Of a DNA stretch of 32,687 nt, positions 15,717 through 23,399 are shown in pieces. The stretch is from CAYJIX01 sp964370375. GTDB taxonomy: Bacteria > Desulfobacterota > Desulfovibrionia > Desulfovibrionales > Desulfovibrionaceae. The notes below the pieces were generated by a model. The model saw nothing but the letters and a program-made list of their open reading frames with translations, was not told the origin of the DNA and ran no database searches. The position numbers and the translations under genes were made by a program. How positions within the stretch are numbered: position 1 is the stretch's first letter; every line of letters starts with the position of its first letter. The DNA lies in NCBI GenBank assembly GCA_964370375.1, contig CAYJIX010000022.1:1-32687 (forward strand), read 5' to 3'.

Positions 15717-16517
15717 TTACTCCTTCATAGCCTGGGCAACAACACGTGCATATTCGTCACAATATTCAGGGGCTTCAACCTGTGTAAACACACCGCGAGC
15801 GATCTTTTCCGGATTTTCTTCCAAAGCTTTGGAATTAAGGGCCGCTGTGTTGTCGCGGAACCATTCAAGCATACCTACTGCATCGCCCATTTTGTTTTTA
15901 CGTCCAAAATAGGTGGGGCAAGAGGTTAAAATTTCTACAAGCGAGAAACCGTTATGCTGAAGGGCTTTTTTAACAAGGGTTGAAATTTCGCGCACATGGT
16001 AGGCTGTTGTACGCGCCACAAAGGTAGCACCTGCGCCCATGGCCAAGTTCACCGTGTCAAAATCGCGGTCAATGCTGCCAAAAGGCGCGGTTGTTGCCTT
16101 GATATTACGGCCTGACAAGGGCGAGAACTGCCCGCCTGTCATACCGTAAATACGGTTATTGAGCACAATGGCTGTAATATTGATATTACGGCGTGCTGCG
16201 TGGATAAAGTGGTTGCCGCCAATGGCTAAAGCATCGCCATCGCCCATGGGTACAATGACTTTAAGGTCGGGGCGAGCAAGCTTGATACCTGTGGCAAAGG
16301 CCATGGCACGTCCGTGCAAGGTGTGCATGGTGTGCATGTCCACATAGCCTGCAATACGCGCTGAACAACCAATACCCGAAACCATGACCATGGATGAAGG
16401 ATCATAGCCCAAATCATCAACAGCACGTAACATGCCGTTTAATGCGATACCATGTCCGCAGCCGGGACACCAAATGTGTGGGAAAAAACGTTCCCGCATA
16501 AAAGAGCGAACGGACAT
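15717..16517 (-). CDS. korB: 2-oxoacid:ferredoxin oxidoreductase beta subunit
   Basis: The thiamine-diphosphate subunit (266 aa). WCPGCGHG (Cys17, Cys20) and GIGCSARIAGYV supply the cysteines of an internal iron-sulfur cluster. The TPP-Mg2+ motif is GDGDALAIGGNHFIHA followed by IVLNNRIYGMTGGQ. It decarboxylates the 2-oxoacid and passes electrons to ferredoxin. I chose the ATG at 16515-16517, one base after the korA stop, with AGGGGG seven bases upstream; a longer reading frame runs into korA and has no family match at its N-terminus. Confidence 0.94.
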   Translation of the reverse strand: MSVRSFMRERFFPHIWCPGCGHGIALNGMLRAVDDLGYDPSSMVMVSGIGCSARIAGYVDMHTMHTLHGRAMAFATGIKLARPDLKVIVPMGDGDALAIGGNHFIHAARRNINITAIVLNNRIYGMTGGQFSPLSGRNIKATTAPFGSIDRDFDTVNLAMGAGATFVARTTAYHVREISTLVKKALQHNGFSLVEILTSCPTYFGRKNKMGDAVGMLEWFRDNTAALNSKALEENPEKIARGVFTQVEAPEYCDEYARVVAQAMKE

Positions 16518-16518
16518 C

Positions 16519-17667
16519 CTAGAACCCCCTTCCTGCAACAACACGAATCGTTTTGCGAATGTCTGCAGGTGTAATGAGCTGGCCATCCATACGGTTGACC
16601 AAAAAGACCTTGCTTGGATCATCTGCAGCTTGTTTTACCTGTGCGCAGATCTGCCCCATGTTCATTTCTACCACAAAGACGCCGGCAGCATTTTTAATGC
16701 GCTCACGTACAATGTTTGTGGGGAAAGGCCAAAGGGTTTGTAATTCAAGCAGACCAATACGGATATTACGAGCGCGTAATTTTTCCACAAGCTCAAGCGC
16801 GCTACGCGCAGAAGAACCGTAGGAAATGATAACCTGTTCGGCATCATCAAGGAAATATTCTTTATACCGCGCGATTTCGTTGACCTTATTTTCAATTTTA
16901 TCCATAAGGTGGTTGATAAGGCGGTCAACAGTTTCAGGACGTTCTGTGGGAAAACCCCAAATATCGTGGAAAAGTCCTGTCACATTATAACGGTGCTCTC
17001 CGCCAAAATCAGACATGGGGAGTCTGCCGTCTTCACGGGGCAAATAGGGGTGATAATTGACGCCGGGCTGTACCTCGGTTTTGAGGCGTTCAACCACAGG
17101 CAATTCGCCTTGCGCAGGAATGACCAAACGCTCACGCATGTGGCCGATAACCTCGTCAAACAGCAAAATAACAGGCGTGCGATAGGTTTCTGCCATATTA
17201 AAGGCATCAACGGTCACGGTAAAGACATCCTGCACTGTTGAGGCAGTCAATACGATAATGGCATGGTCACCATGGGTGCCCCAACGGGCCTGGTTCACAT
17301 CGCCTTGGCTTACCTTTGTGGGCAAACCTGTGGAAGGGCCACCGCGCTGCACAGATGCCACAACGCAAGGAATTTCTGCCATAACGCTATAGCCTAAAGC
17401 CTCTTGCATGAGCGAAAAGCCCGGGCCGCTTGTGGCAGTCATGGCTTTAGAACCTGTTAATGAGGCGCCGACAATGGCGCACATGGAAGCAATTTCATCT
17501 TCCATCTGAATAAAATGTCCGCCAACTTTTGGCAGCATTTCGGCTAAATGTTCAGCCATTTCAGTTGATGGGGTGATGGGATACCCCGCAAAAAAACGCA
17601 AACCTGCATAAAGCGCGCCGCGCACACAGGCTTCATTACCTTGAACAAAACAAACTTCACGTTGCAT
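16519..17667 (-). CDS. korA: 2-oxoacid:ferredoxin oxidoreductase alpha subunit
   Basis: The alpha subunit (382 aa), with the pyrimidine-binding half of the TPP site. Seen: FFAGYPITPSTEMAEHL near residue 30, QMEDEIASMCAIVGASLTGSKA, TSGPGFSLMQEALGY and RGGPSTGLPTK, all usual for KorA/VorB-type chains. The C-terminal third is a transketolase-C-like domain (VIISYGSSARSALE, LLELQTLWPFP). Start ATG 17665-17667 with AGGAG seven bases upstream. A 96-bp gap separates it from korD; korB follows one base after its stop. Confidence 0.94.
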   Translation of the reverse strand: MQREVCFVQGNEACVRGALYAGLRFFAGYPITPSTEMAEHLAEMLPKVGGHFIQMEDEIASMCAIVGASLTGSKAMTATSGPGFSLMQEALGYSVMAEIPCVVASVQRGGPSTGLPTKVSQGDVNQARWGTHGDHAIIVLTASTVQDVFTVTVDAFNMAETYRTPVILLFDEVIGHMRERLVIPAQGELPVVERLKTEVQPGVNYHPYLPREDGRLPMSDFGGEHRYNVTGLFHDIWGFPTERPETVDRLINHLMDKIENKVNEIARYKEYFLDDAEQVIISYGSSARSALELVEKLRARNIRIGLLELQTLWPFPTNIVRERIKNAAGVFVVEMNMGQICAQVKQAADDPSKVFLVNRMDGQLITPADIRKTIRVVAGRGF

Positions 17668-17763
17668 ACAGCATCTCCTACCGCTGGGGCTGGGGAATGA
17701 GACGAATCACGTTAAAACAATCCTTTGCAAAAACAAAAGACAGCCTTTGTACATAAAAAAGTG

Positions 17764-17988
17764 TTACACAGCCTCAGCTTTTGACTGTGCAGCTTGCTTT
17801 TTGGGGCGTCCTGCAAAGGTTATTGCAAGGTCCGGGCAATAAAGTTCACACAAACCGCATGCTATGCAAGCATCGGCATTGGCCATAACAGACTTACCAT
17901 CTTCAAGCTGCAAGGCTTTGGGACGGCAAAAAGCTACGCAAATGCCACATCCTTTACACCATTGACGATTAATGGTCACAACATCCAT
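17764..17988 (-). CDS. korD: 2-oxoacid:ferredoxin oxidoreductase delta (ferredoxin) subunit
   Basis: A 74-aa ferredoxin-like subunit with two complete 4Fe-4S motifs: Cys11, 14, 17, 21 (CKGCGICVAFC) and Cys41, 44, 47, 51 (CIACGLCELYC). It carries electrons from the TPP site to external ferredoxin. Start ATG 17986-17988 with GAGG upstream. It is the first gene of the korDABC-sucCD operon. Its Lys/Ala-rich tail after residue 60 is probably disordered. Confidence 0.93.
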   Translation of the reverse strand: MDVVTINRQWCKGCGICVAFCRPKALQLEDGKSVMANADACIACGLCELYCPDLAITFAGRPKKQAAQSKAEAV

Positions 17989-18041
17989 TGTTTCCTCTCA
18001 ATTGTTGAGGCGTTAATGTATGAAGGAAAAATCCCTCTAAT

Positions 18042-18074
18042 GATTTTGCCTACAATCAAAATGTTGGCAAAATC
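18042..18074 (-). promoter_or_regulatory. Inverted repeat in the korD leader
   Basis: GATTTTGCC (18042-18050) and GGCAAAATC (18066-18074) are perfect 9-bp arms around 15 nt, 54 bases upstream of the korD start. It could be an operator for a dimeric regulator or an RNA stem controlling the operon. The rest of 17989-18238 has no gene that I can support and no convincing promoter. Confidence 0.4.
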
Positions 18075-18238
18075 CGTTCCACGATACTGTGTGAAAGCCA
18101 CTAACAAATCAAAAACCGTGCTAAAAGTCAGTAGTATCGAATGTAGAAAAGAGCTGTGTTCGATAAGCTCGGCTTTTGGCGTGTCGTTGCTTTCTTTTTA
18201 TCAATGCCTTGTGTAAGTGACCAAGCGTTCATATAGCA

Positions 18239-18269
18239 AAACTATCCCATACATAATATGAGATAGTTT
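18239..18269 (-). terminator. Palindrome downstream of the tRNA gene
   Basis: AAACTATC (18239-18246) and GATAGTTT (18262-18269) pair perfectly, and the AT-rich middle is nearly symmetrical, so the whole 31 bp is close to a palindrome. On the minus strand the stem ends in four T, which suits a weak terminator for the tRNA transcript. An operator for the kor operon is an alternative. Confidence 0.45.
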
Positions 18270-18374
18270 ATATAAACAGGCTCTTACGCTTTGCACATGG
18301 CATTGCAATTGACCTTTTAACAATGTTCATGGGTAGTAAACGTACCCATAAAACCATACCATCTTAAAAGTTAA

Positions 18375-18450
18375 TGGTGGACCCAGCAGGGGTCGAACCT
18401 GCGACCGACCGGTTATGAGCCGGGAGCTCTACCAACTGAGCTATGGGTCC
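18375..18450 (-). tRNA. tRNA with anticodon CAU (Met or lysidine-type Ile)
   Basis: A full 76-nt cloverleaf with encoded CCA. The acceptor stem GGACCCA pairs with TGGGTCC, the D-arm is AGCTCAGTTGGTAGAGC, the anticodon loop is CTCATAA, and the T-arm GCAGGTTCGACCCCTGC is normal. CAU serves elongator methionine or, when modified by TilS, isoleucine AUA. The 5' GGACC and the GGTCG-AGGTTCGA pattern resemble Bacillus tRNA-Ile2 as I remember it, but the two classes cannot be separated safely by eye. It lies 33 bases downstream of cheZ on the same strand. Confidence 0.93.
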
Positions 18451-18483
18451 AAAACACTAAACTCTACAACCAATTATGCCAAA

Positions 18484-19263
18484 TCACATCCCAAGCTGTG
18501 ACAACAAATCGTCAATTTTTTGCTGAGATGCTGTTTCATCCGGCCCTTTCAAAGAAGATTCTAAAACAGAACTTTGTTTAAGTCCAGAGACTTGTTCCCT
18601 TGTTTTTTGCTCAATAGCATCAAGGTCACTGTCAGGCTCTTCTTCAAACGCTTGAATAAGCAGGCCGGTTGATAAAAACATTTCCACAACTGTGGATTCA
18701 ATTTCTTGTAAGGCTTTAACGGCAAGCTTGATCCTTTGCCCTGTTAAATCCTGAAAGCTTAACGATACCATGATATTATTCATGTCTGCTTCAATTTCTG
18801 CGCTAAGCTGTTTTAAACGATCTACCTTGTCTTTGTTGTCTTCGCCGCTCACGCTTTCAATAATAGAAGCAACTTCTGCTTGGGCGTCAAGGTGTTTTTC
18901 TACGATTTCCATAATGGTTACCGTAGCGTTTTCGGTTTGCGTCAATACCGTCGCCAATTGCTCAGACGCTTCATGGAACAACTTTGTGGTTTTTTCCTGG
19001 TTTGAAACAGCAGGATCGCCTGCCTCGTTTGTGTTGGCAGCGGTATTGATTTCTTTATAAATCTTTTTAAGGCCCGAACGCATGTCATTGCTAATGCGGC
19101 GGTACAGTTCACTTTCAAGCAACGCCTTGCTAAGGGCAGATGTCAGTTGCTTTTCTAGGGTTTCAGACAAAACTGTACGCAAATCGTCGGTCAAGGTTTT
19201 AGCCACATCGTCCATGACTTTGCGTAAAAGCTCGTCCTTACCTGTTAGAGTGGCTGAAGACAT
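18484..19263 (-). CDS. cheZ: CheZ-family chemotaxis phosphatase
   Basis: Predicted phosphatase that removes phosphate from CheY-P to reset flagellar switching. The catalytic helix motif FQDLTGQ (170-176) keeps Asp172 and Gln176, equivalent to E. coli Asp143 and Gln147. The C-terminal KIDDLLSQLGM matches the CheY-binding peptide (DDLLxxLG), joined by an acidic linker at about residues 205-245. The protein is largely helical, as expected for the long CheZ four-helix dimer. At 259 aa it is longer than the E. coli protein (214 aa). Start ATG 19261-19263 with GAGGAG upstream. No other chemotaxis gene is nearby. Confidence 0.87.
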   Translation of the reverse strand: MSSATLTGKDELLRKVMDDVAKTLTDDLRTVLSETLEKQLTSALSKALLESELYRRISNDMRSGLKKIYKEINTAANTNEAGDPAVSNQEKTTKLFHEASEQLATVLTQTENATVTIMEIVEKHLDAQAEVASIIESVSGEDNKDKVDRLKQLSAEIEADMNNIMVSLSFQDLTGQRIKLAVKALQEIESTVVEMFLSTGLLIQAFEEEPDSDLDAIEQKTREQVSGLKQSSVLESSLKGPDETASQQKIDDLLSQLGM

Positions 19264-19364
19264 ATAAACTCCTCAAACTATCTGTTCACATCGTGTTCTA
19301 TGGATGCACCGTTTGCCGTTTAGCTATGAAGTGTTATCCCTTAGCTATGGTAACGGGCTTACGC

Positions 19365-20195
19365 CTACATGTCCTTTAAAACCTGCTGAGCGCGCGTTGA
19401 TTCCGGGCTATTGGGGAATTTTTTGATAAGCTCATCAAGGCGAAACTTTGCCGCATCTTTTTTATTGGTGCGGATAAAGCTGATGCCTTGTTTTAAATAA
19501 CTTGCCGCAGCCTTATTGCTGTTTGGATACGTGGCAATAACTTGCTCGTAATCAAGGGCTGCCGCAGGGTAATTGCCCATGGCAAAATTGGCTTCGCCAC
19601 GCCAAAACCATGCATTGGAAATAAGGTCATGGTTGGTATAGGTTTCGCTAAAATCCACAAAGGACTTGAGCGCGTCTTGATATTTACGTTCGTTAAAAGC
19701 TTTAATGCCGGCATCATAAAGGGCTGTCGCTGTATCTTTACTGGCAACAGGGGCAGTAGATGTTGCTCCGCTACCTGCAACGGGTGGCGCGCCTAACACT
19801 GTGGGTGTTGTGGAAGAAGCCGCTCCAAAAGGAGAAGCAGGGGCAACTTCATCAAGATTTAAAGTAAGGGCAAACTGCTGTTCCAAGGTTTTAAGGGCCG
19901 CATGGTGCTGCTCCACACGCATGGCCATGCCTGAAACACCGCCTTGATTTATGGTGGCGTTGTTCAAATCGTCAAGCTGCCCTTTGATGCTGGATATTTC
20001 CTGACGCAAGGACTGCACGTTCTGCCACGTATCTGCTTGGGCAGGTTGTACACCTGACACCTGCGATGTCATCTGTTGGATTTGCTGCTCTTGACGCAGG
20101 ATTCGCGCCTGCAAGGCGTCAAGCTGGTTTTGCGAAACACAGCCTCCTAAAAATCCAAACAGCATAAAGGAAGCAAGAATATAGCTAGTTTTCAT
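19365..20195 (-). CDS. CpoB/YbgF-like TPR lipoprotein
   Basis: A 276-aa envelope lipoprotein. The lipobox FLGGC puts the lipidated cysteine at residue 19; Val at +2 suggests outer-membrane sorting. Residues 20-110 are a predicted coiled coil (QNQLDALQARILRQEQQIQQ and heptads), then an Ala/Ser/Pro/Thr linker to about 155, then about three TPR-like repeats to the end (ALYDAGIKAFNERKYQDA, AWFWRGEANFAMGNY, ASYLKQGISFIRTN). This domain order is that of CpoB, which links cell-wall synthesis with Tol-Pal during division. The tol genes are not adjacent, so the role is inferred from architecture only. I chose ATG 20195 because AGGTG lies five bases upstream. Confidence 0.82.
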   Translation of the reverse strand: MKTSYILASFMLFGFLGGCVSQNQLDALQARILRQEQQIQQMTSQVSGVQPAQADTWQNVQSLRQEISSIKGQLDDLNNATINQGGVSGMAMRVEQHHAALKTLEQQFALTLNLDEVAPASPFGAASSTTPTVLGAPPVAGSGATSTAPVASKDTATALYDAGIKAFNERKYQDALKSFVDFSETYTNHDLISNAWFWRGEANFAMGNYPAAALDYEQVIATYPNSNKAAASYLKQGISFIRTNKKDAAKFRLDELIKKFPNSPESTRAQQVLKDM

Positions 20196-20375
20196 ACTCA
20201 CACCTATACTACATCATATGGTTTGATTGCCTATGGTAAAAAACGACTCATTTCGTTCTGCAAAGAACCTTTGTAAAATGCGCTAATTTTTAATCAATGG
20301 CAAGTCAATTTTTGCCCATTTTTTTGCCATTTTTTTATCTGATTGATGCTGAAAAGCTCATTTTACTGCCTTTTT

Positions 20376-20557
20376 TGTAAAAGACATGCCGCTTTCAAAG
20401 CCCCATCGGTAACGCCAAAAGTACATTTGGACTTGTCTTTTACAACTCAGCCTTTGCACTTTTTTGCGCAAAGGCTGTTAGTCGTCACAAAAAAACTGCG
20501 CTCCGGCATCCTAACAATGCTAAATATTTACAGCACATGCCCTTGCTTGCGCAAGCA
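20376..20557. other. Cluster of stem-loops in a gene-free spacer
   Basis: The spacer 20196-20603 has no supported gene but three clear structures: TGTAAAAGACA (20376-20386) with TGTCTTTTACA (20434-20444); CAGCCTTTGC (20448-20457) with GCAAAGGCTG (20468-20477) around a 10-nt loop; and the 14-bp palindrome TGCTTGCGCAAGCA (20544-20557). They could end the transcript from the small membrane protein gene, or belong to a structured RNA. Confidence 0.45.
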
Positions 20558-20603
20558 TATTTGCTTATTTTCACATATAAAATCGTTTTATTTCAAGATA
20601 TTA

Positions 20604-20837
20604 TTATTCTTTTTCAACATCGGCCTGCTGGACAGAAGGCACAGTCCGCGCGCGCCGCCGCCCCACAAAAAAATACACCAAACCACCCAAAAACGGCACA
20701 AAAATGCAAAGTCCAAGCCAGCCCAATCGCTCAAGCGGCGTTGGAAACACACGGTACAAAGCGTGCCATATTCCCCATAAATTCAATAACGCCGGTAAAA
20801 ATAGCACCAGCAACTGCCATGGCTCAAGCGCGAACAC
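20604..20837 (-). CDS. Small PLDc_N-type membrane protein
   Basis: A 77-aa protein with two hydrophobic segments (about residues 8-27 and 38-58) and a basic stop, GRRRAR, after the second. The layout and the pattern (LLxLxxxL.. W.. F.P.. R..WL.. PFLGGLVYFFVGRRR) fit the phospholipase-D nuclease N-terminal domain family, small inner-membrane proteins without a catalytic site. I chose the GTG at 20835-20837 because AAGGAG lies six bases upstream; a longer ATG start adds 20 residues unlike the family and would place that ribosome site inside the gene. Function unknown. Confidence 0.75.
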   Translation of the reverse strand: MFALEPWQLLVLFLPALLNLWGIWHALYRVFPTPLERLGWLGLCIFVPFLGGLVYFFVGRRRARTVPSVQQADVEKE

Positions 20838-20906
20838 GGTTGACTCCTTGTGAAAAATATAACTTACAGAACCATTGCCTGCCAACCGCTGCTGCAAGGA
20901 GCAACC

Positions 20907-20975
20907 ATGACAGAGCAGTTCACCTTTTCTGCTCTTTATAAAAACAATCTATTCATACTGTATATATTTAATTGA
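20907..20975 (+). CDS. Possible 22-residue ORF with a strong ribosome site
   Basis: ATG at 20907 follows AAGGAG by five bases and opens 22 codons ending in TGA. The product is polar at first, then hydrophobic (NNLFILYIFN). It could be a small membrane peptide or chance. The rest of 20838-21206 is AT-rich with a hairpin at 21114-21142 and otherwise holds nothing I can support. Confidence 0.2.
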   Translation: MTEQFTFSALYKNNLFILYIFN

Positions 20976-21113
20976 CGCTGAAACCGCATTTCCATGCTTG
21001 GTTTTTGGCAATTTTTCTAGGTTACCTTTTGCACATGAAATGCGCTATTACAAATAATTGTATAGTTTTTCAGTGTCGTCTATTTAAATACTCTATATAA
21101 GAGCTTTTTCAAA

Positions 21114-21142
21114 TGCAAGGGACTTTTTGAAGCCCTTTTGCA
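21114..21142 (-). terminator. Hairpin downstream of the RNB gene
   Basis: TGCAAGGG (21114-21121) pairs with CCCTTTTGCA (21133-21142) with a two-base bulge, 65 bases after the RNB stop codon. On the minus strand only a mixed T-rich stretch follows, so it is a weak terminator candidate. Confidence 0.35.
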
Positions 21143-21206
21143 CCTTTATCGTTGAGGGTACACCATGAAGGCGATGCCCCCATACAAAGCATGCCCAAAC
21201 GTGTTT

Positions 21207-23348
21207 TTATCCCTCCATATCGCGCACTTCCATAAGGCGCATTTCGTTATAAAGCGGGCGCACTTTGCCGATGCGTACTTCCACATGCTGCCCCACATGA
21301 ACTCTATCCCCAAAAAGATGCGGTTTGCCGCGTAGGACCAGCTGCAAAAAAGGCACATTTACATGGATTTGAAAGTCGTTTTCATCGGTGACCACCGCAG
21401 GCCACCATGCTTTGTCTGTTTGCTGATAAAGGTACAGGAGCTTCCAATACCTTGGCCGTACACGCTGGATTTGCTGTACCATATCAAGGTTTGGCAAAAA
21501 TTGCAGCAGCATGGCTGCCAGCTCTTCGTGCTTAAGGGCAGGAGATGCATGTTCAAGATAATGCAGGATTTGCCGCTCGTTGACCAAATCCACATAGCGC
21601 CGCAAAGGAGAGGTAATGGTAGCGTACATCTGTTCGCCAATGCCCACATGGGGCCTTGGTGTGGTTTCAAGCTTTGCCGGAGCAAGAGTTTTGACCACGC
21701 GGGCAATGTCTTCGGGGTTTGACCATAAACCTGTGTATTCCTTGGGCACAGCCACATCTTGCGTGCGGAAAAGGAGCGGAATTTCGCGTTCTACCGCCCA
21801 ATGAGCCAAAGCGGTATTGGCTACAATCATTTGTTCTGACACAAGCAAATGGGCCATTGGCACAACAGGTTCCGGCTCTGCATGTACGGTAATATCTTGC
21901 CCCTGCCCTTCCAAGGTAAACTCTGTTTCCGGCCGTTCAATAATCACAGCACCTTGTCGCAGCCTGCACGCTTGCCGTGCTGTGGCAAGGGCAAAGGCCA
22001 ACTGCAATTCATGTTCAAATTGTTTGGCTTTTTGTACAGATTCTTGCAGGGTTGGCAGTATGTCACCTTCTTGATTGAGCACCGCTTCGCAGGCTTCATA
22101 ATGCAGGTTTGCAGCCACCTGACAAAAGGCAAAGGAAGGATCGCAAGAAAGTATGGCCCCGTCTGCGCTTACAGTACAGCGCACAAGTAAAGCAGGCCGC
22201 CAGGTGTTTTCTGTAAGGCTATAGCCGTCAATGCCAAGGCGTTCGGGAAGCATATGATACGTGCCTTCGGGCAGGTACAAGCTTGTGCCGCGCTCTTGCA
22301 CCTTTGTATCAAAATCGCTTTTGAGCTGCCAATCTAAAGCAGGACAGGCCAGAGCCAAGGTTAACATCCAGCCGTTTTCATGCGCTTCGATGTAAAAAGC
22401 GTCGTCGATATCTTTGGTATCAGGACTGTCAATGCTGATAAAAGGCAAGGTATTGTGCGGCATGGGTGGGGTTTGACCATTGGCAGCCTGTACGGGGGCT
22501 AATAAGGCGTCAATCTCTGCGGCAAAAGGTTCGCTCCAGCTATCATTGGCGTCATATTCGGCACGGTCTAGCCAAATATTATGGTGGGCCGGCACAAGGC
22601 CCCAGCTTTCAGCCAAAAACAGCGGCAAATACATGTCCTCGCCGGTTGTGCCGATGCCCTTTAAGCCTTTAACAAGCTGTTTCCATAGATTTTCTTCATG
22701 CTTTGTTTCAGGATCTTTAAGGCGATCCTTAATAAGGCTGCGCAACTTTTGGGCCACTTCAAAAGAGACGTCCTGTGGGGTTTCTATGACCTGCCCTTTT
22801 TGATAGGCAATCCATAAGGCGTTTAAAAAACTTTCACTTTCTGCAAAAAAGCGTTCGCGCTCTTGTGCGGCGTTGTGCTCGGCAAGGCGTGCGTCAACGG
22901 TTTCTTGCGACAGCACTTCAAAATGCGGAGGTACAAATTTAAAATGGCTTTTGCAGGCCAAAAGAACCTGACCAAAGGCTGCCACGGTATCGGCATCTGG
23001 GTTTGCATGGACAAGCTCGGCAAACCATTCAGCTGTGCCTTGCACCACTTCTCCTTGAACCAATTCCCATAATTCCAAGGGATTTATAACGGCAACAGCG
23101 TCAGAGCGAAGCTTACGGTGTTTTTCCAAAAGGCCTATAATGGCATCACGGCTTGTGCCTTCATGCGTGAGCACAGGCCCTGCCCACGGCAAAATGCGCG
23201 CAGCTTGGAGCGTGGTTTCGCGACGGTTTGGCAGTAAAAGGCGCAAGCGTCCGTTTTGTTCCTCAAGTACCCAGGCAATTTGCGGAACATTGCCCTGCAT
23301 ACATTCCACAATGCACCCTGTGCCCGGGTACTGAATACGTTGTGCCAT
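21207..23348 (-). CDS. RNB-domain exoribonuclease (RNase II/R family)
   Basis: A 713-aa RNA-degrading enzyme expected to act 3' to 5' on single strands. The RNB catalytic motif SIDSPDTKDIDDAF lies at about residues 310-325 with the acidic cluster that binds Mg2+, and TSPLRRYVDLVNERQILHYL near residue 580 is the conserved Arg/Asp region. About 300 residues precede the RNB domain without the usual clear cold-shock-domain pair; a short beta-rich part at the start and a compact S1-like end (VHVGQHVEVRIGKV) remain. This resembles the RNase II-like proteins of cyanobacteria and Desulfobacterota rather than E. coli RNase R. Start ATG 23346-23348. It lies 51 bp downstream of the purH gene and is probably independent in role. 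Confidence 0.87.
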   Translation of the reverse strand: MAQRIQYPGTGCIVECMQGNVPQIAWVLEEQNGRLRLLLPNRRETTLQAARILPWAGPVLTHEGTSRDAIIGLLEKHRKLRSDAVAVINPLELWELVQGEVVQGTAEWFAELVHANPDADTVAAFGQVLLACKSHFKFVPPHFEVLSQETVDARLAEHNAAQERERFFAESESFLNALWIAYQKGQVIETPQDVSFEVAQKLRSLIKDRLKDPETKHEENLWKQLVKGLKGIGTTGEDMYLPLFLAESWGLVPAHHNIWLDRAEYDANDSWSEPFAAEIDALLAPVQAANGQTPPMPHNTLPFISIDSPDTKDIDDAFYIEAHENGWMLTLALACPALDWQLKSDFDTKVQERGTSLYLPEGTYHMLPERLGIDGYSLTENTWRPALLVRCTVSADGAILSCDPSFAFCQVAANLHYEACEAVLNQEGDILPTLQESVQKAKQFEHELQLAFALATARQACRLRQGAVIIERPETEFTLEGQGQDITVHAEPEPVVPMAHLLVSEQMIVANTALAHWAVEREIPLLFRTQDVAVPKEYTGLWSNPEDIARVVKTLAPAKLETTPRPHVGIGEQMYATITSPLRRYVDLVNERQILHYLEHASPALKHEELAAMLLQFLPNLDMVQQIQRVRPRYWKLLYLYQQTDKAWWPAVVTDENDFQIHVNVPFLQLVLRGKPHLFGDRVHVGQHVEVRIGKVRPLYNEMRLMEVRDMEG

Positions 23349-23399
23349 ATGTTATCCTACAAAATGGTGCGTTATAAAAGGGTCTTTTAAAACAATCGA

